This document shows, piece after piece, positions 55,358 to 64,000 of a stretch of DNA of 64,000 nt. Origin of the DNA: Sphingomonas_R arantia (GTDB lineage Bacteria; Pseudomonadota; Alphaproteobacteria; Sphingomonadales; Sphingomonadaceae); NCBI RefSeq assembly GCF_042682045.1, contig NZ_JBHUGS010000003.1:489697-553696 (forward strand), in the 5' to 3' direction. The notes under the pieces were generated by a model. The model was not told where the DNA came from. It was given only the letters and a program-made list of their open reading frames with translations, and ran no database searches. The position numbers and the translations under genes are program-made. Numbering within the stretch: the stretch's first letter is position 1; each line of letters opens with the position of its first letter.

Positions 55358-56494
55358 ATGCTCCCCTCGCCCCTGCGCCTCGCCCCGATCCTTTTGCTCG
55401 GCCTGTCCCTCACCGGCTGCGGCGGCGCGTCCGACGCACCGATGGGTCCGCCGCCCACGCCCGAGGTCGGCGTCGTGACGCTGGCGGCACAGCCCGTCAC
55501 CACCACCACCGAGCTGACCGGCCGGATCGCTGCCACCGCGATGGCGGAGGTGCGCCCGCAGGTCGACGGGATCATCAAGGCGCGACTGTTCGAGGAAGGC
55601 GCCGTCGTCCGCGCCGGCCAGCCGCTGTACCAGATCGACCCGCGGCTCTACCGCGCCACGCGCGACCAGACCGCGGCGCAACTCGCCAGCGCGCAGGCCG
55701 CGGCCGTGACCGCGCAAGCGAAGGTCGCGCGCTACAACCGGCTGCAGAGCGCGGACGCCGTCGCGCGCCAGGACGTCGACGACGCCGTCGCCACCGCGCG
55801 ACAGGCCGCCGCCAGCACCGCGCAATATCGCGCCAGCCTGCGCACCGCGAACGTCAATCTGGGCTTCACGCGCGTCTACGCGCCTATTTCGGGCCGCATC
55901 GGTCGCTCCGCCTTCACCGTCGGCGCGCTCGTGACCGCCGGGCAGACGTCGGCGCTCGCGACGATCTCGCAGCTCGACCCGATCTTCGTTGATATTCAGC
56001 AGTCCAGCACCGCGCTGCTCGACCTGCGCGAAAGCCTTGCCAATGGCGACACGCTGCCTGCCAGCACCACCGTCCGCCTGACGCTCGAAAACGGCCGCGG
56101 CTATGCGCAGACCGGCACGATCCAGTTCGGAGAGGTTACGGTCGACACCACCACCGGCACCGTCACCCTCCGCGCCCGCTTCCCCAACCCGCAGGGCATC
56201 CTGCTGCCCGGCATGTTCGTGCGGCTGACCGTACCGCAGACGGTCGTGCGCAACGGCATCCTCGCGCCGCAACAGGGCATCACTCGCGATGCGAAGGGCA
56301 ATGCCACCGCGCTGGTCGTGGGCGCGGACAACAAGGTCGCCCTGCGCCAGGTCACCACCGGGCAGGCGATCGGCGACAAATGGCTCGTCACCGCCGGCCT
56401 CAAGGCGGGCGACCGCCTGATCGTGCAGGGCACCGACAAGGCGCAGGCCGGTGCGGCCGTGAAGCCCGTCGCCGTCCAGACCGGGACCAAATAA
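55358..56494 (+). CDS. RND efflux periplasmic adaptor (membrane fusion protein)
   Basis: This 378-residue AcrA/MexA-type adaptor has a lipoprotein signal with lipobox LSLTGC-G. A lipoyl domain (EVRPQVDGIIKARLFEEGAVVRAGQPLYQID), a long helical hairpin (ATRDQTAAQLASAQAAAVTAQAKVARYNRL), beta-barrel and membrane-proximal domains (VYAPISGRIGRSAFTVGALV, LTVPQTVVRNGILAPQQGI) follow. It bridges pump and channel across the periplasm. ATG 55358 is chosen because it begins the lipoprotein signal; the frame is open further upstream. One base separates its stop from the pump gene. Confidence 0.92.
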   Translation: MLPSPLRLAPILLLGLSLTGCGGASDAPMGPPPTPEVGVVTLAAQPVTTTTELTGRIAATAMAEVRPQVDGIIKARLFEEGAVVRAGQPLYQIDPRLYRATRDQTAAQLASAQAAAVTAQAKVARYNRLQSADAVARQDVDDAVATARQAAASTAQYRASLRTANVNLGFTRVYAPISGRIGRSAFTVGALVTAGQTSALATISQLDPIFVDIQQSSTALLDLRESLANGDTLPASTTVRLTLENGRGYAQTGTIQFGEVTVDTTTGTVTLRARFPNPQGILLPGMFVRLTVPQTVVRNGILAPQQGITRDAKGNATALVVGADNKVALRQVTTGQAIGDKWLVTAGLKAGDRLIVQGTDKAQAGAAVKPVAVQTGTK

Positions 56495-56495
56495 C

Positions 56496-59400
56496 ATGGG
56501 CATCAGCCGCTTCTTCGTCGAACGTCCGATCTTCGCCTGGGTGATCGCGATCGTCATCATGCTCGGCGGCATTGCGGGCCTCCGCGCGCTGCCGATCGCG
56601 CAATATCCCGACGTCGCGCCGCCGACGATCGCGATCAACGCCACCTATCCCGGCGCATCCGCCGAAACGCTCGAAACCAGCGTGACGCAGGTGATCGAGC
56701 AGCAGCTGACCGGCATCGACGGCCTGCAATATTTTCAGTCGAGCTCGGACTCCTCCGGTTCCGCGTCGATCACCGTGACGTTCGAAAAAGGCACCGATCC
56801 CGACACCGCGCAGGTGCAGGTCCAGAACAAGGTGCAGCAGGCGACCGCGCGGCTGCCCAGCGCCGTCACCGCGCAGGGCGTCACCGTCACCAAGTCGAAC
56901 AGCGACTTCCTGATGATCGTCGCGCTGTACGACAAGACGAACAAGGCGTCCGCCAGCGACATCGCCGACTATCTCGTCAGCAATTTCCAGGACGATCTGG
57001 CGCGCGTCGCGGGTGTCGGCCAGAGCCAGGTGTTCGGCTCGCAATATGCGATGCGCGTGTGGCTCGACCCGACCAAGCTCGCCGCGGTCCAGCTGATGCC
57101 GTCGGACGTGCAGAGCGCGATCGCGGCGCAGAATGTCGATGTCGCCGCGGGCCAGGTCGGCGCACAGCCGGCGGTGAAGGGGCAGATGCTCAACGCCACC
57201 GTCCGCGCCAAGTCGCGCCTGTCGACGCCGGAGCAGTTCCGCCAGATCGTGCTGAAGACCACCAGCAACGGATCGATCGTCCGTCTGGCCGACGTCGCGC
57301 GCGTCGAACTGGGGCAGGACAGCTACACGACCTCGGCACAGCTCGACGGTCACCCCGCGTCGGGCATGGCGATCCAGCTGGCGACCGGCGCCGACGCGCT
57401 CGAAACCGCGACTGCGGTGAAGGCACGAATGGCGGAACTGGCGACCAACATGCCGGCCGGCTACGCGATCGCCTACCCGCGCGACACGACCACCTTCGTC
57501 AAGCTGTCGGTCGAGGAAGTCATCGAAACGCTCGCCATCGCGATCGTGCTCGTCATCATCGTGATGTTCGTGTTCCTCCAGAACTGGCGCGCGACGCTGA
57601 TCCCGGCGGTCGCCGTCCCCGTCGTCCTGCTCGGCACGTTCGGCGTGCTGTCGATCTGCGGCTATTCGATCAACACGCTGACCCTGTTCGCCATGGTGCT
57701 CGCCATCGGCCTGCTGGTCGACGACGCGATCGTCGTGGTCGAAAATGTCGAACGCGTGATGGCCGACGAGAAACTCGATCCGAAGGCCGCGACGATCCGC
57801 TCGATGGGCGAAATCGGCTCGGCGCTGGTCGGCGTGGCGCTCGTTCTGTCGGCGGTGTTCCTGCCGATGGCGTTCTTCGGCGGATCGACCGGCGTCATCT
57901 ATCGCCAGTTCTCGATCACCATCGTGTCCGCGATGCTGCTGTCCGTGCTGGTGGCACTCGTGCTGACCCCCGCCATGACCGCGACCCTGCTCAAGCCGGT
58001 CCAAGGCGACCCCCTGGAACGACGCGGTGTGTTCGGCCGGTTCAACCGCTGGTTCGACCGCACGACGCAACGCTATGTCGCGGGCACCCGCGCCGTCATC
58101 GGCCGGCGCTGGCTCCATCTCGGCGTGGTCGGCGTCATCACGATTGTGCTCGCCGTCCTGTTCGTACGGCTGCCGACCAGCTTCCTGCCCCCCGAGGATC
58201 AGGGGCAGGTGATGGTGATGTACACGCTGCCCGCCGGTGCCACCAACGAGCGGACCGAGGCCGTGCGCGACAAGATCCAGGCCTACTATTCCACCAAGGA
58301 GAAGGCGACCGTCGCCAACGCGTTCAGCATCACCGGTTTCGGGTTCAGCGGATCGGGCCAGAATGCCGGCATGGCCTTCGCCAGCCTGGCCCCGTTCGAG
58401 GACCGCAAGAAGGCCGACCAGAGCGCGGACGCGCTCAACGGCCGCGCGATGAAGGAATTCGGCACGATCCGCGACGCGACCGTCATTCCGCTGACCCCGC
58501 CGGCGATCTCGGGCCTCGGCCAGTCGAACGGCTTCACCTTCGAACTGACCAACACCAGCGGGCTCAGCCGCGATGCCTTCGTGGCGCTCCGCGACAAGCT
58601 GATCGCCGCGGCGAACAAGGACCCCAAGCTCGCCCGCGTCCGCGCATCCACGCTGCCGGATACGCCGCAGCTGCGCGTCACGCTCGACGACGCGAAGCTC
58701 GCCGTGCTCGGCCTGACGGAGGCCAACGTGACCAACGTGCTGTCGAGCGCGTGGGGCGGCGTCTACGTCAACGACTTCGTCGATCGCGGTCGCGTGAAGC
58801 GCGTCTATATGCAGTCGGACGCCCCCTACCGCATGCTGCCGGACGATCTCGACGGCTGGTTCATCCGCACCGCGGACGGCACGATGGCGCCTTTTTCCTC
58901 CATCGCGACGCTGTCGTGGGAAAAGGGACCCAACAGCGTCGCGCGCTTCAACGGCCGCTCTTCCTACGAAATCCAGGGCGAGCCCGCCGCGGGCGGCAGC
59001 TCGGGCGCCGCGATGACCGAGATGGTGAAGCTCCAGAAGGAACTCGCACCCGGCACCGGCTATGCCTGGGCGGGCCTGTCGTTCCAGGAACAGCAGGCCA
59101 GCGGACAGGCGCCGATGCTCTACGGCCTGTCGATCCTGATCGTCTTCCTGTGCCTCGCCGCGCTCTACGAAAGCTGGTCGGTGCCGATCGCTGTGCTGCT
59201 CGTTCTGCCGCTCGGCATCATCGGTGCGGTGCTCGCGGTGACGCTGCGCGGGCTGGACAACGACATCTATTTCCAGGTCGGGCTCATCACGACGATCGGT
59301 CTCGCCGCCAAGAACGCGATCCTCATCGTCGAGTTTGCCGAGGAAGCCCGCCGCGCCGGCAAGGATGTCGTCGATGCGGCGCTGGAGGCGGCACGCACCC

Positions 59401-59615
59401 GGCTGCGCCCGATCCTGATGACCAGCCTGGCGTTCATCTTCGGCGTGTTCCCGCTCGCGGTCGCCAGTGGTGCTGGCGCCAACAGCCGCATCGCGATCGG
59501 CACCGCGGTGATCGGCGGCATGCTGACCGCGACGGTGCTGGCCATCTTCTACGTCCCGCTGTTCTTCGTCGTCGTCGCGAAACTGTTCCATGGCCGCAAG
59601 GAGACCGCGGCATGA
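56496..59615 (+). CDS. RND multidrug efflux pump, HAE1 type
   Basis: This 1039-residue inner-membrane proton-driven exporter begins MGISRFFVERPIFAWVIAIVIM, as AcrB/MexB do. The proton-relay Asp pair lies in LAIGLLVDDAIVVVENVERVM. The docking and porter domains are complete (GSSDSSGSASITVTFEKGTD, PPEDQGQVMVMYTLPAGA), and the second half has AAKNAILIVEFAEEARRAGKD. Its stop overlaps the channel gene start (ATGA). Substrates are probably lipophilic drugs, dyes or plant phenolics, by family. The downstream two-component system suggests inducible control. Confidence 0.95.
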   Translation: MGISRFFVERPIFAWVIAIVIMLGGIAGLRALPIAQYPDVAPPTIAINATYPGASAETLETSVTQVIEQQLTGIDGLQYFQSSSDSSGSASITVTFEKGTDPDTAQVQVQNKVQQATARLPSAVTAQGVTVTKSNSDFLMIVALYDKTNKASASDIADYLVSNFQDDLARVAGVGQSQVFGSQYAMRVWLDPTKLAAVQLMPSDVQSAIAAQNVDVAAGQVGAQPAVKGQMLNATVRAKSRLSTPEQFRQIVLKTTSNGSIVRLADVARVELGQDSYTTSAQLDGHPASGMAIQLATGADALETATAVKARMAELATNMPAGYAIAYPRDTTTFVKLSVEEVIETLAIAIVLVIIVMFVFLQNWRATLIPAVAVPVVLLGTFGVLSICGYSINTLTLFAMVLAIGLLVDDAIVVVENVERVMADEKLDPKAATIRSMGEIGSALVGVALVLSAVFLPMAFFGGSTGVIYRQFSITIVSAMLLSVLVALVLTPAMTATLLKPVQGDPLERRGVFGRFNRWFDRTTQRYVAGTRAVIGRRWLHLGVVGVITIVLAVLFVRLPTSFLPPEDQGQVMVMYTLPAGATNERTEAVRDKIQAYYSTKEKATVANAFSITGFGFSGSGQNAGMAFASLAPFEDRKKADQSADALNGRAMKEFGTIRDATVIPLTPPAISGLGQSNGFTFELTNTSGLSRDAFVALRDKLIAAANKDPKLARVRASTLPDTPQLRVTLDDAKLAVLGLTEANVTNVLSSAWGGVYVNDFVDRGRVKRVYMQSDAPYRMLPDDLDGWFIRTADGTMAPFSSIATLSWEKGPNSVARFNGRSSYEIQGEPAAGGSSGAAMTEMVKLQKELAPGTGYAWAGLSFQEQQASGQAPMLYGLSILIVFLCLAALYESWSVPIAVLLVLPLGIIGAVLAVTLRGLDNDIYFQVGLITTIGLAAKNAILIVEFAEEARRAGKDVVDAALEAARTRLRPILMTSLAFIFGVFPLAVASGAGANSRIAIGTAVIGGMLTATVLAIFYVPLFFVVVAKLFHGRKETAA

Positions 59616-61003
59616 TCCGCCTGCGTACCGCACTGCTGATGCTGGGGGCGAGCGCGCTCACTGCCTGCAATCTGGCACCGACCTATGTCCGGTCGGTCTC
59701 GCAATCCGTGCCGCAGGGATGGCCGTCGGGTGCCGCCTACGCCCCCGCCGCCGCGGGCAAGGCCGGGATGCCGTGGCGCTCGCTGGTCCGCGACACAAAG
59801 CTCCGCGCCGTCATCGAACGCGCGCTGGCGAACAACCAGGATCTCGCCGCCGCCGTCGCCAACGTCGCCTCCGCCCGCGCGCTGTACCGCGTGCAGCGGT
59901 CCGCCCAGCTCCCCACGCTTTCGGCGGACGGCAGCGCGGCGCTCAGCCAGGCGGTGGGCGGCGGCACCGCGACATCGGGGTCCGGCTCGCTGTTCTCCGG
60001 CAATGTGGGGATCAGCGGCTTCGAACTCGATCTGTTCGGTCGTCAGAAGAACCTGTCGCAGGCCGCGTTCGAAACCTATCTCGGCACGCAGAGCGGCGCC
60101 CGCTCGACGCGCTTCACCGTCGTGACCGAAACGGCCAGCGCCTATCTCACGCTCGCCGCGGACCGCGACCTGCTGACCGTGTCGCAGGATCAGGTGCAGA
60201 GCAGCGCGCGGACGGTCCGGCTGAACGAGGAACTGCACGATACCGGGCTGGTGAACGGCGCCGACGTCGCGGACGCCCGCACCTTGCTCGCCCAGGCGCA
60301 GGCCGACGCGGCGCAGCGCACGACCCAGGTCGCGCAGGATCGCAACGCGCTCGAACTGCTGGTCGGCGGCCCCGTCGAGGACGCCCTGCTCCCCGCCGGT
60401 CTCGCCGCGCTCGATCCCGCGATCGCCAACGTCCCCGCCGGACTCTCCTCGACCGTGCTGCTCGACCGCCCCGACGTGGTGGAGGCGGAGCATCAGCTGA
60501 AGAGCGCCAACGCCGATGTCGGCGCCGCGCGCGCCGCCTTCTTCCCGACGATCTCGCTTACCAGCGTGCTGGGTCTGGCCAGCACGGCGCTGACCGGCCT
60601 GTTCTCGGGCGCGACCTGGACGACGACGCCGTCGGCCAGCATCCCAATCCTCGGCGGTACCAACCGCGGCAACCTCGACTATGCCCGCGCCCAGGTCGAT
60701 TACTATCTCGCCACCTACCGCAAGGCGGCGCAGACCGCCTATCGCGACGTCGCCGACGGCCTTGCCCGGCGCGGCACGATCGATCGTCAGCGCCGCGCCC
60801 AGGCCGATCTCGTGACCGCCGCGCAGACCAGCTACCGGATCAGCGAGGCGCGCTACCGCGAGGGCACGGACAGTTTCCTGACCACATTGGTAGCGCAACG
60901 TACGCTCTATTCCGCGCGGCAGACCGCGATCACCGCCACGCTGACCGACCTCGTCAACCGCGTGACGCTCTACCAGGCGATCGGGTCGGACGACACATTG
61001 TGA
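59612..61003 (+). CDS. RND outer-membrane channel, OprM/NodT type
   Basis: This 463-residue outer-membrane factor has a lipobox LTAC-N at about residue 19, the two repeat halves of TolC-like channels (RALANNQDLAAAVANVASARALYRVQRSAQLPTLS and SANADVGAARAAFFPTISLTS) and GFELDLFGRQ. It completes the tripartite pump with the adaptor and permease and is coupled to the pump gene by ATGA. Its own stop overlaps the next small ORF as GTGA, so translation continues into the regulatory genes. Confidence 0.93.
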   Translation: MIRLRTALLMLGASALTACNLAPTYVRSVSQSVPQGWPSGAAYAPAAAGKAGMPWRSLVRDTKLRAVIERALANNQDLAAAVANVASARALYRVQRSAQLPTLSADGSAALSQAVGGGTATSGSGSLFSGNVGISGFELDLFGRQKNLSQAAFETYLGTQSGARSTRFTVVTETASAYLTLAADRDLLTVSQDQVQSSARTVRLNEELHDTGLVNGADVADARTLLAQAQADAAQRTTQVAQDRNALELLVGGPVEDALLPAGLAALDPAIANVPAGLSSTVLLDRPDVVEAEHQLKSANADVGAARAAFFPTISLTSVLGLASTALTGLFSGATWTTTPSASIPILGGTNRGNLDYARAQVDYYLATYRKAAQTAYRDVADGLARRGTIDRQRRAQADLVTAAQTSYRISEARYREGTDSFLTTLVAQRTLYSARQTAITATLTDLVNRVTLYQAIGSDDTL

Positions 61004-61218
61004 CGGTCGACGAACTCGACCCGCCGGCGATGGACGCGCACGAGTTTCGCTACTGGTCCCACCGATCGGCGCAGGAGATCGCCCGGGCGATCAACGCCCA
61101 ATGCCTCAGATCGTGTGACGCGCATCGACGCCTCGCACTACTGTGCATGCGCGTGGCGCTCACCTATGCTCCATCGGCGGCGGCCACCTGCGGCCCGAAC
61201 CGCGCGGAATCGGAATGA
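61000..61218 (+). CDS. Small linking protein between efflux channel and response regulator (72 residues)
   Basis: The ORF starts GTG 61000 in a GTGA overlap with the channel gene and ends at TGA 61216-61218, overlapping the response regulator's ATG 61215 (ATGA). It encodes a soluble, Arg/Ala/Cys-containing protein: MDAHEFRYWSHRSAQEIARA, then CLRSCDAHRRLALLCMRVAL. The N-terminal half is probably helical, and there are four Cys (two in CLRSC, one in LLC, one near the end). I do not recognise a family. Being bracketed by two stop-start overlaps argues that it is translated and couples the pump genes to their regulators. Confidence 0.6.
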   Translation: MTVDELDPPAMDAHEFRYWSHRSAQEIARAINAQCLRSCDAHRRLALLCMRVALTYAPSAAATCGPNRAESE

Positions 61219-61934
61219 CCACGACCACTCCCACCGATCGTCCGCACCTGCTGATCGCCGACGACGATGCCGACATCCGCGACCTGGTGACCGCGCAGCT
61301 GATGCGGGAGGGATATCGCCTGACCCCGGCGGGCGACGTCGCCGGCATCCGCGCGGTGCTCGCCGCCGGCATCGTCGACCTCATCGTCCTCGACCTCGGC
61401 CTGCCCGACGGCGACGGGCTGACATTGTGCCGCGAACTGCGGGCCGAGGGCTACGAAGGCGCGATCATCATGGTCACCGCACGCGACAGCGCGATCGACC
61501 GCGTCCTCGGCCTCGAACTCGGGGCCGACGATTACCTGACCAAACCATTCGAGCCGCGCGAGCTGACCGCGCGGGTCCGCAACCTGCTCCGGCGCGGCGC
61601 GCGCGATGCCGGCGCGGTCGGGGGCCCACGCAACGCGCTGTTCGGCCGCTGGCGGCTCGACCTGACCAAACGCCGCTTGCTCGCCCCCGGCGACAGCGTC
61701 GTGATGCTGTCGACCGCGGAGTTCGACATGCTTTCCCGCCTCGTTCAGTCCGCCGGGCGGCCGCTTTCGCGCGAGGCGCTGTTCCCCGCCCGCGCCGCCA
61801 CCGCCGCCTATGACCGGACGATCGACAACCAGATCAGCCGACTGCGCCAGAAACTGCGCCCCGACGGCGATGACCTGATCCTGACCGTGCGCGGTCAGGG
61901 CTACATGCTCGCCGCAACGGTCCGGTTCGAATGA
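61215..61934 (+). CDS. OmpR/PhoB-family response regulator
   Basis: This 239-residue regulator has a receiver domain (LLIADDDADIRDLV; phospho-Asp in LIVLDLGLPDGDG; Lys in YLTKPFEPREL) and a winged-helix DNA-binding domain (MLSTAEFDMLSRLVQSAGRPLSREAL; RTIDNQISRLRQKL; LTVRGQGYML). The ATG at 61215 overlaps the preceding small ORF; the kinase ATG overlaps its stop. It probably controls the efflux operon it belongs to, since no other target lies nearby. Confidence 0.93.
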   Translation: MTTTTPTDRPHLLIADDDADIRDLVTAQLMREGYRLTPAGDVAGIRAVLAAGIVDLIVLDLGLPDGDGLTLCRELRAEGYEGAIIMVTARDSAIDRVLGLELGADDYLTKPFEPRELTARVRNLLRRGARDAGAVGGPRNALFGRWRLDLTKRRLLAPGDSVVMLSTAEFDMLSRLVQSAGRPLSREALFPARAATAAYDRTIDNQISRLRQKLRPDGDDLILTVRGQGYMLAATVRFE

Positions 61935-63298
61935 CGCACCCGATCACCCGGCTCGTGCGGTTCACGGCATCGCTCGCGGGCAGGATCGCGCTGATCCTGT
62001 CGGTGGGCATCTCGCTCGCGCTGTTCGGGGCCTTGCTGCTCGCCGAACAGGGTCGGCGTGCCGAGTTTCACCGCCTGCGCAACGAGCGCGTGATCGCCAG
62101 CACGGTCGACGTCATCGACCGGCTTCACCGCGATCGCGCGGGTACGCTCGCCGGCCTGCGCGACAATCGCCTCGTGGGCGCGCGCCTGATCGACAAACGG
62201 CCGATACCGGCGACCGTCCGGGACGAGGATCTCACCGGGATGCTCGCCGCGCGCATCGGAACCGCCATGCAGCCGACGGTCGGACGCGCACCGGCCAGTG
62301 TCTGCCTGAGCAACGATCCCTTCTGGGGGCGGCCGCGCGCGGCGGGTTTTGCCCCCCCGATACTGCCGGATTGCTGGCTGGTCCGGTTCCGGATGGACGG
62401 CCGGCCGCTGGCTGTCGCCGTCGCCCTCCCCCGACTGCCCTTGCCGCCAAGCTGGTCGACCGACACGGTGTTTCTCCTGCTCGTCGCCACCGCCGCCATC
62501 GCACTCTCGCTCCTCGTGGCGGCGCTGGCGACCAGTCCGCTGCGTCGCCTGTCCGCCGCCGCCGATGCCTTCGCCGGATCGATCGACGCCGAACCGGTAC
62601 TCGAAACCGGGCCCAGCGACGTCCGCGCCGCGCTTGCGACATTCAACCTCATGCAGGAACGGGTCCGCGCCGGCTTACGCGAACGCACCCGCATGCTGGC
62701 CGCGATCAGCCACGATCTCCAAACCCCGCTCACCCGCCTGCGGCTCCGCCTGGAACAGGTCGAGGACGAAATGCTGCGCGACCGGCTGGTCGCCGATCTG
62801 TCGGCCACGCTGGCGATGCTAAAACGCGGCCTCGATCTCGCGCGCAGCGGGGACAGCGTCGAGGACTGGTCGATGGTCGATCTCGACTCGCTGCTGTCCA
62901 GTCTCGCCGACGATGCCGCAGAGTTCGGCCACGCCGTCCGCTTCGTCGACGGTTGCAGCGCGCTGGTACGCGTGCGCCCGGACGCCCTCACCCGCTGCCT
63001 GTCGAACCTGATCGACAACGCAATCAAATATGGTGGCGACGCCGACATCGCATGCCGCCGCGCGGGCAGGACCGTGATCGTCACCGTGCGCGACCATGGC
63101 CCCGGCATGAGCGACACGATGCTCGCCTGCGCGTTCGACCCGTTCGTCCGCGCCGACGTCTCCCGATCGAGCGGCGACGGCACCGGCATCGGCCTGACCA
63201 TCGCCCGTGCCCAGGCCACCGCGACCGGCGCCACCCTGACCCTCGCCACCCACCCCGAAGGCGGCCTCCTCGCGACGCTGACCCTGGGCGCCACGTGA
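61931..63298 (+). CDS. Sensor histidine kinase
   Basis: This 455-residue membrane kinase has an N-terminal transmembrane helix (about 15-37), a periplasmic sensing segment of about 130 residues containing two Cys (SVCLSND and LPDCWLV), a second helix (about 178-200) and HAMP. Dimerisation domain AAISHDLQTPLTRLRLRLE (phospho-His) and ATPase domain (LSNLIDNAIKYGG, VRDHGPGMSDTM, GDGTGIGLTIARA) follow. It is coupled to the response regulator by ATGA and ends the efflux operon. The possible disulfide in the sensor segment is a visible feature; the ligand is unknown. Confidence 0.92.
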   Translation: MTHPITRLVRFTASLAGRIALILSVGISLALFGALLLAEQGRRAEFHRLRNERVIASTVDVIDRLHRDRAGTLAGLRDNRLVGARLIDKRPIPATVRDEDLTGMLAARIGTAMQPTVGRAPASVCLSNDPFWGRPRAAGFAPPILPDCWLVRFRMDGRPLAVAVALPRLPLPPSWSTDTVFLLLVATAAIALSLLVAALATSPLRRLSAAADAFAGSIDAEPVLETGPSDVRAALATFNLMQERVRAGLRERTRMLAAISHDLQTPLTRLRLRLEQVEDEMLRDRLVADLSATLAMLKRGLDLARSGDSVEDWSMVDLDSLLSSLADDAAEFGHAVRFVDGCSALVRVRPDALTRCLSNLIDNAIKYGGDADIACRRAGRTVIVTVRDHGPGMSDTMLACAFDPFVRADVSRSSGDGTGIGLTIARAQATATGATLTLATHPEGGLLATLTLGAT

Positions 63299-64000
63299 CG
63301 TCCGCTAGACTGGCAGGCTGAGTGACACCCTAAGAAACCGAGGCATGGCTCCCACTACGCCTACTACTGGCTAAACCACGGACCCATAGACCCATCAGAA
63401 CCCAGACCACTCCTGACATGGCGCTGCGGATCCCTGCGCGACGTCTGCGCTGTCCTTGCGTTCCGTTGCGTCCAGCCAAGCGGAGCAACAGCCCAAACAC
63501 CGATGGGCCGGGAGCCGAACCCTTGTCTCGACCGCCGTGGCCGTGAGCGCATAAGTCCCGCTCGACAGTTTGAACGTCCGAACGACGCGCCTAGGACTAA
63601 GTGCCGAGACGGGCTGGGCCGAACGGCCAGCAACGGCCAGCGCGGCCCGTGCTGCTGGCAGAACGCGGCTGCCCGCAAGCCGCCTCAGCGGCAGCGAGAA
63701 GCCCGCATGTGGGTACGAACGAGACGCCGGGCCGAACACGCGGCACGGAAAGGATGAGATCCCACGCCTGCGGCGCTAGTGGCGAGCGGGCCGCGTATGG
63801 GTCCGGCCGTATCGATCCGACCACGGAGGGCAGGCGAAGCAGCGGCTAGGACCCTCGTCGCGGCAGTTGCTTGCCGAAGGCTCGCTCAGGCGTACGAGTT
63901 CAGGTTCACCTTAGCTGAGGGAGCTTTCCCGCGCTCGGGGCGAGCGTCCTTGCAGCCACGGAGCGCCGGGGTGTCGCAACCTCAGTCCAAGATCGCCGCG
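63299..64000. other. Unassigned 702-base region with atypical composition
   Basis: No open frame here has the third-position G/C bias of the rest of the window, and no frame encodes a domain I recognise. The beginning (63299-63420) is visibly lower in G+C than the coding DNA. The sequence contains a 9-base tandem AACGGCCAG at 63622-63630 and 63632-63640 and several short palindromes, but no tRNA, rRNA, tmRNA or RNase P signature. It may be a decayed gene, an untranslated RNA or the edge of a foreign insertion continuing past the window. Confidence 0.5.

Noticed and set aside
57059..59611. Long N-terminal extension of the outer-membrane channel frame
   Set aside because: The region is a frame-shifted shadow of the pump gene; the lipoprotein signal at 59612 marks the true start.
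56400..59633. 1077-codon minus-strand open frame
   Set aside because: Antisense shadow of the RND pump gene; Asp/Arg/His-rich and without family features.
63364..63849. Several 70-115 codon open frames on both strands near the window end
   Set aside because: They overlap each other, lack the genome's codon-position bias and ribosome sites, and show no domain.

Overview
The window is strongly GC-rich, densely coded DNA that looks like a sphingomonad (Sphingomonas-type alphaproteobacterium). The signs are three large TonB-dependent receptors, the TonB receptor/tryptophan-halogenase/SapC/cupin-like grouping, a CrbS/CrbR-type acetate switch, DcaP-type porin, and short intergenic inverted repeats of a kind I associate with sphingomonads. 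I found no tRNA, rRNA, CRISPR array, transposase or phage gene. The taxonomic call is inference from gene content, not from a marker gene.

Region 1 (1-24693) is a hemicellulose utilisation locus. It holds a GH51 arabinofuranosidase (cut by the window start), two GH43 enzymes, a GH3 enzyme with a PA14-like insert, a sialate-O-acetylesterase-like esterase and a GH9 glucanase. Two TonB-dependent receptors, an MFS sugar transporter and a LacI-family repressor complete it, with a SapC protein, a JmjC/cupin-like protein and a flavin-dependent halogenase homologue alongside. Two perfect copies of a 13-bp LacI-type operator sit in inverted orientation between the second receptor and the MFS gene, and a related palindrome lies before the first receptor. 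The enzyme set fits acetylated arabinoxylan or a related beta-glycan.

Region 2 (24770-33991) is the most unusual part. It is a nine-gene, leftward, almost fully translationally coupled operon: inositol-phosphate synthase, HD-domain variant, methyltransferase, Gfo/Idh oxidoreductase, zinc-ribbon metallo-beta-lactamase-fold protein, stand-alone YcaO, sugar isomerase-like TIM barrel, GT4 glycosyltransferase and PIG-L deacetylase. Inositol synthase + GT4 + PIG-L is the logic of mycothiol assembly, but the cysteine ligase and acetyltransferase are missing and YcaO, methyltransferase and redox enzymes are added. I infer an uncharacterised inositol-glycoside natural product or cofactor pathway. A Crp/Fnr regulator lies just upstream.

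Region 3 (34118-46174) holds the Crp-like regulator, a sorbosone-dehydrogenase-like lipoprotein with a DUF2231 membrane protein, a porin/MHS-transporter pair, and acetyl-CoA synthetase with the CrbR response regulator (apparent CTG start) convergent with the CrbS transporter-kinase.

Region 4 (46257-55080) starts with two Pho-box-like sites before a TonB receptor and a Tat-exported phospholipase C, suggesting phosphate scavenging. It continues with an extracellular esterase, a 58-residue membrane protein, an SDR/SnoaL pair divergent from a LysR regulator, and a small carboxylesterase.

Region 5 (55174-63298) is a coupled RND efflux operon: a hairpin leader, adaptor, pump, outer-membrane channel, a 72-residue linking ORF, response regulator and histidine kinase. 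The last 702 bases (63299-64000) have no convincing gene and a different base composition.
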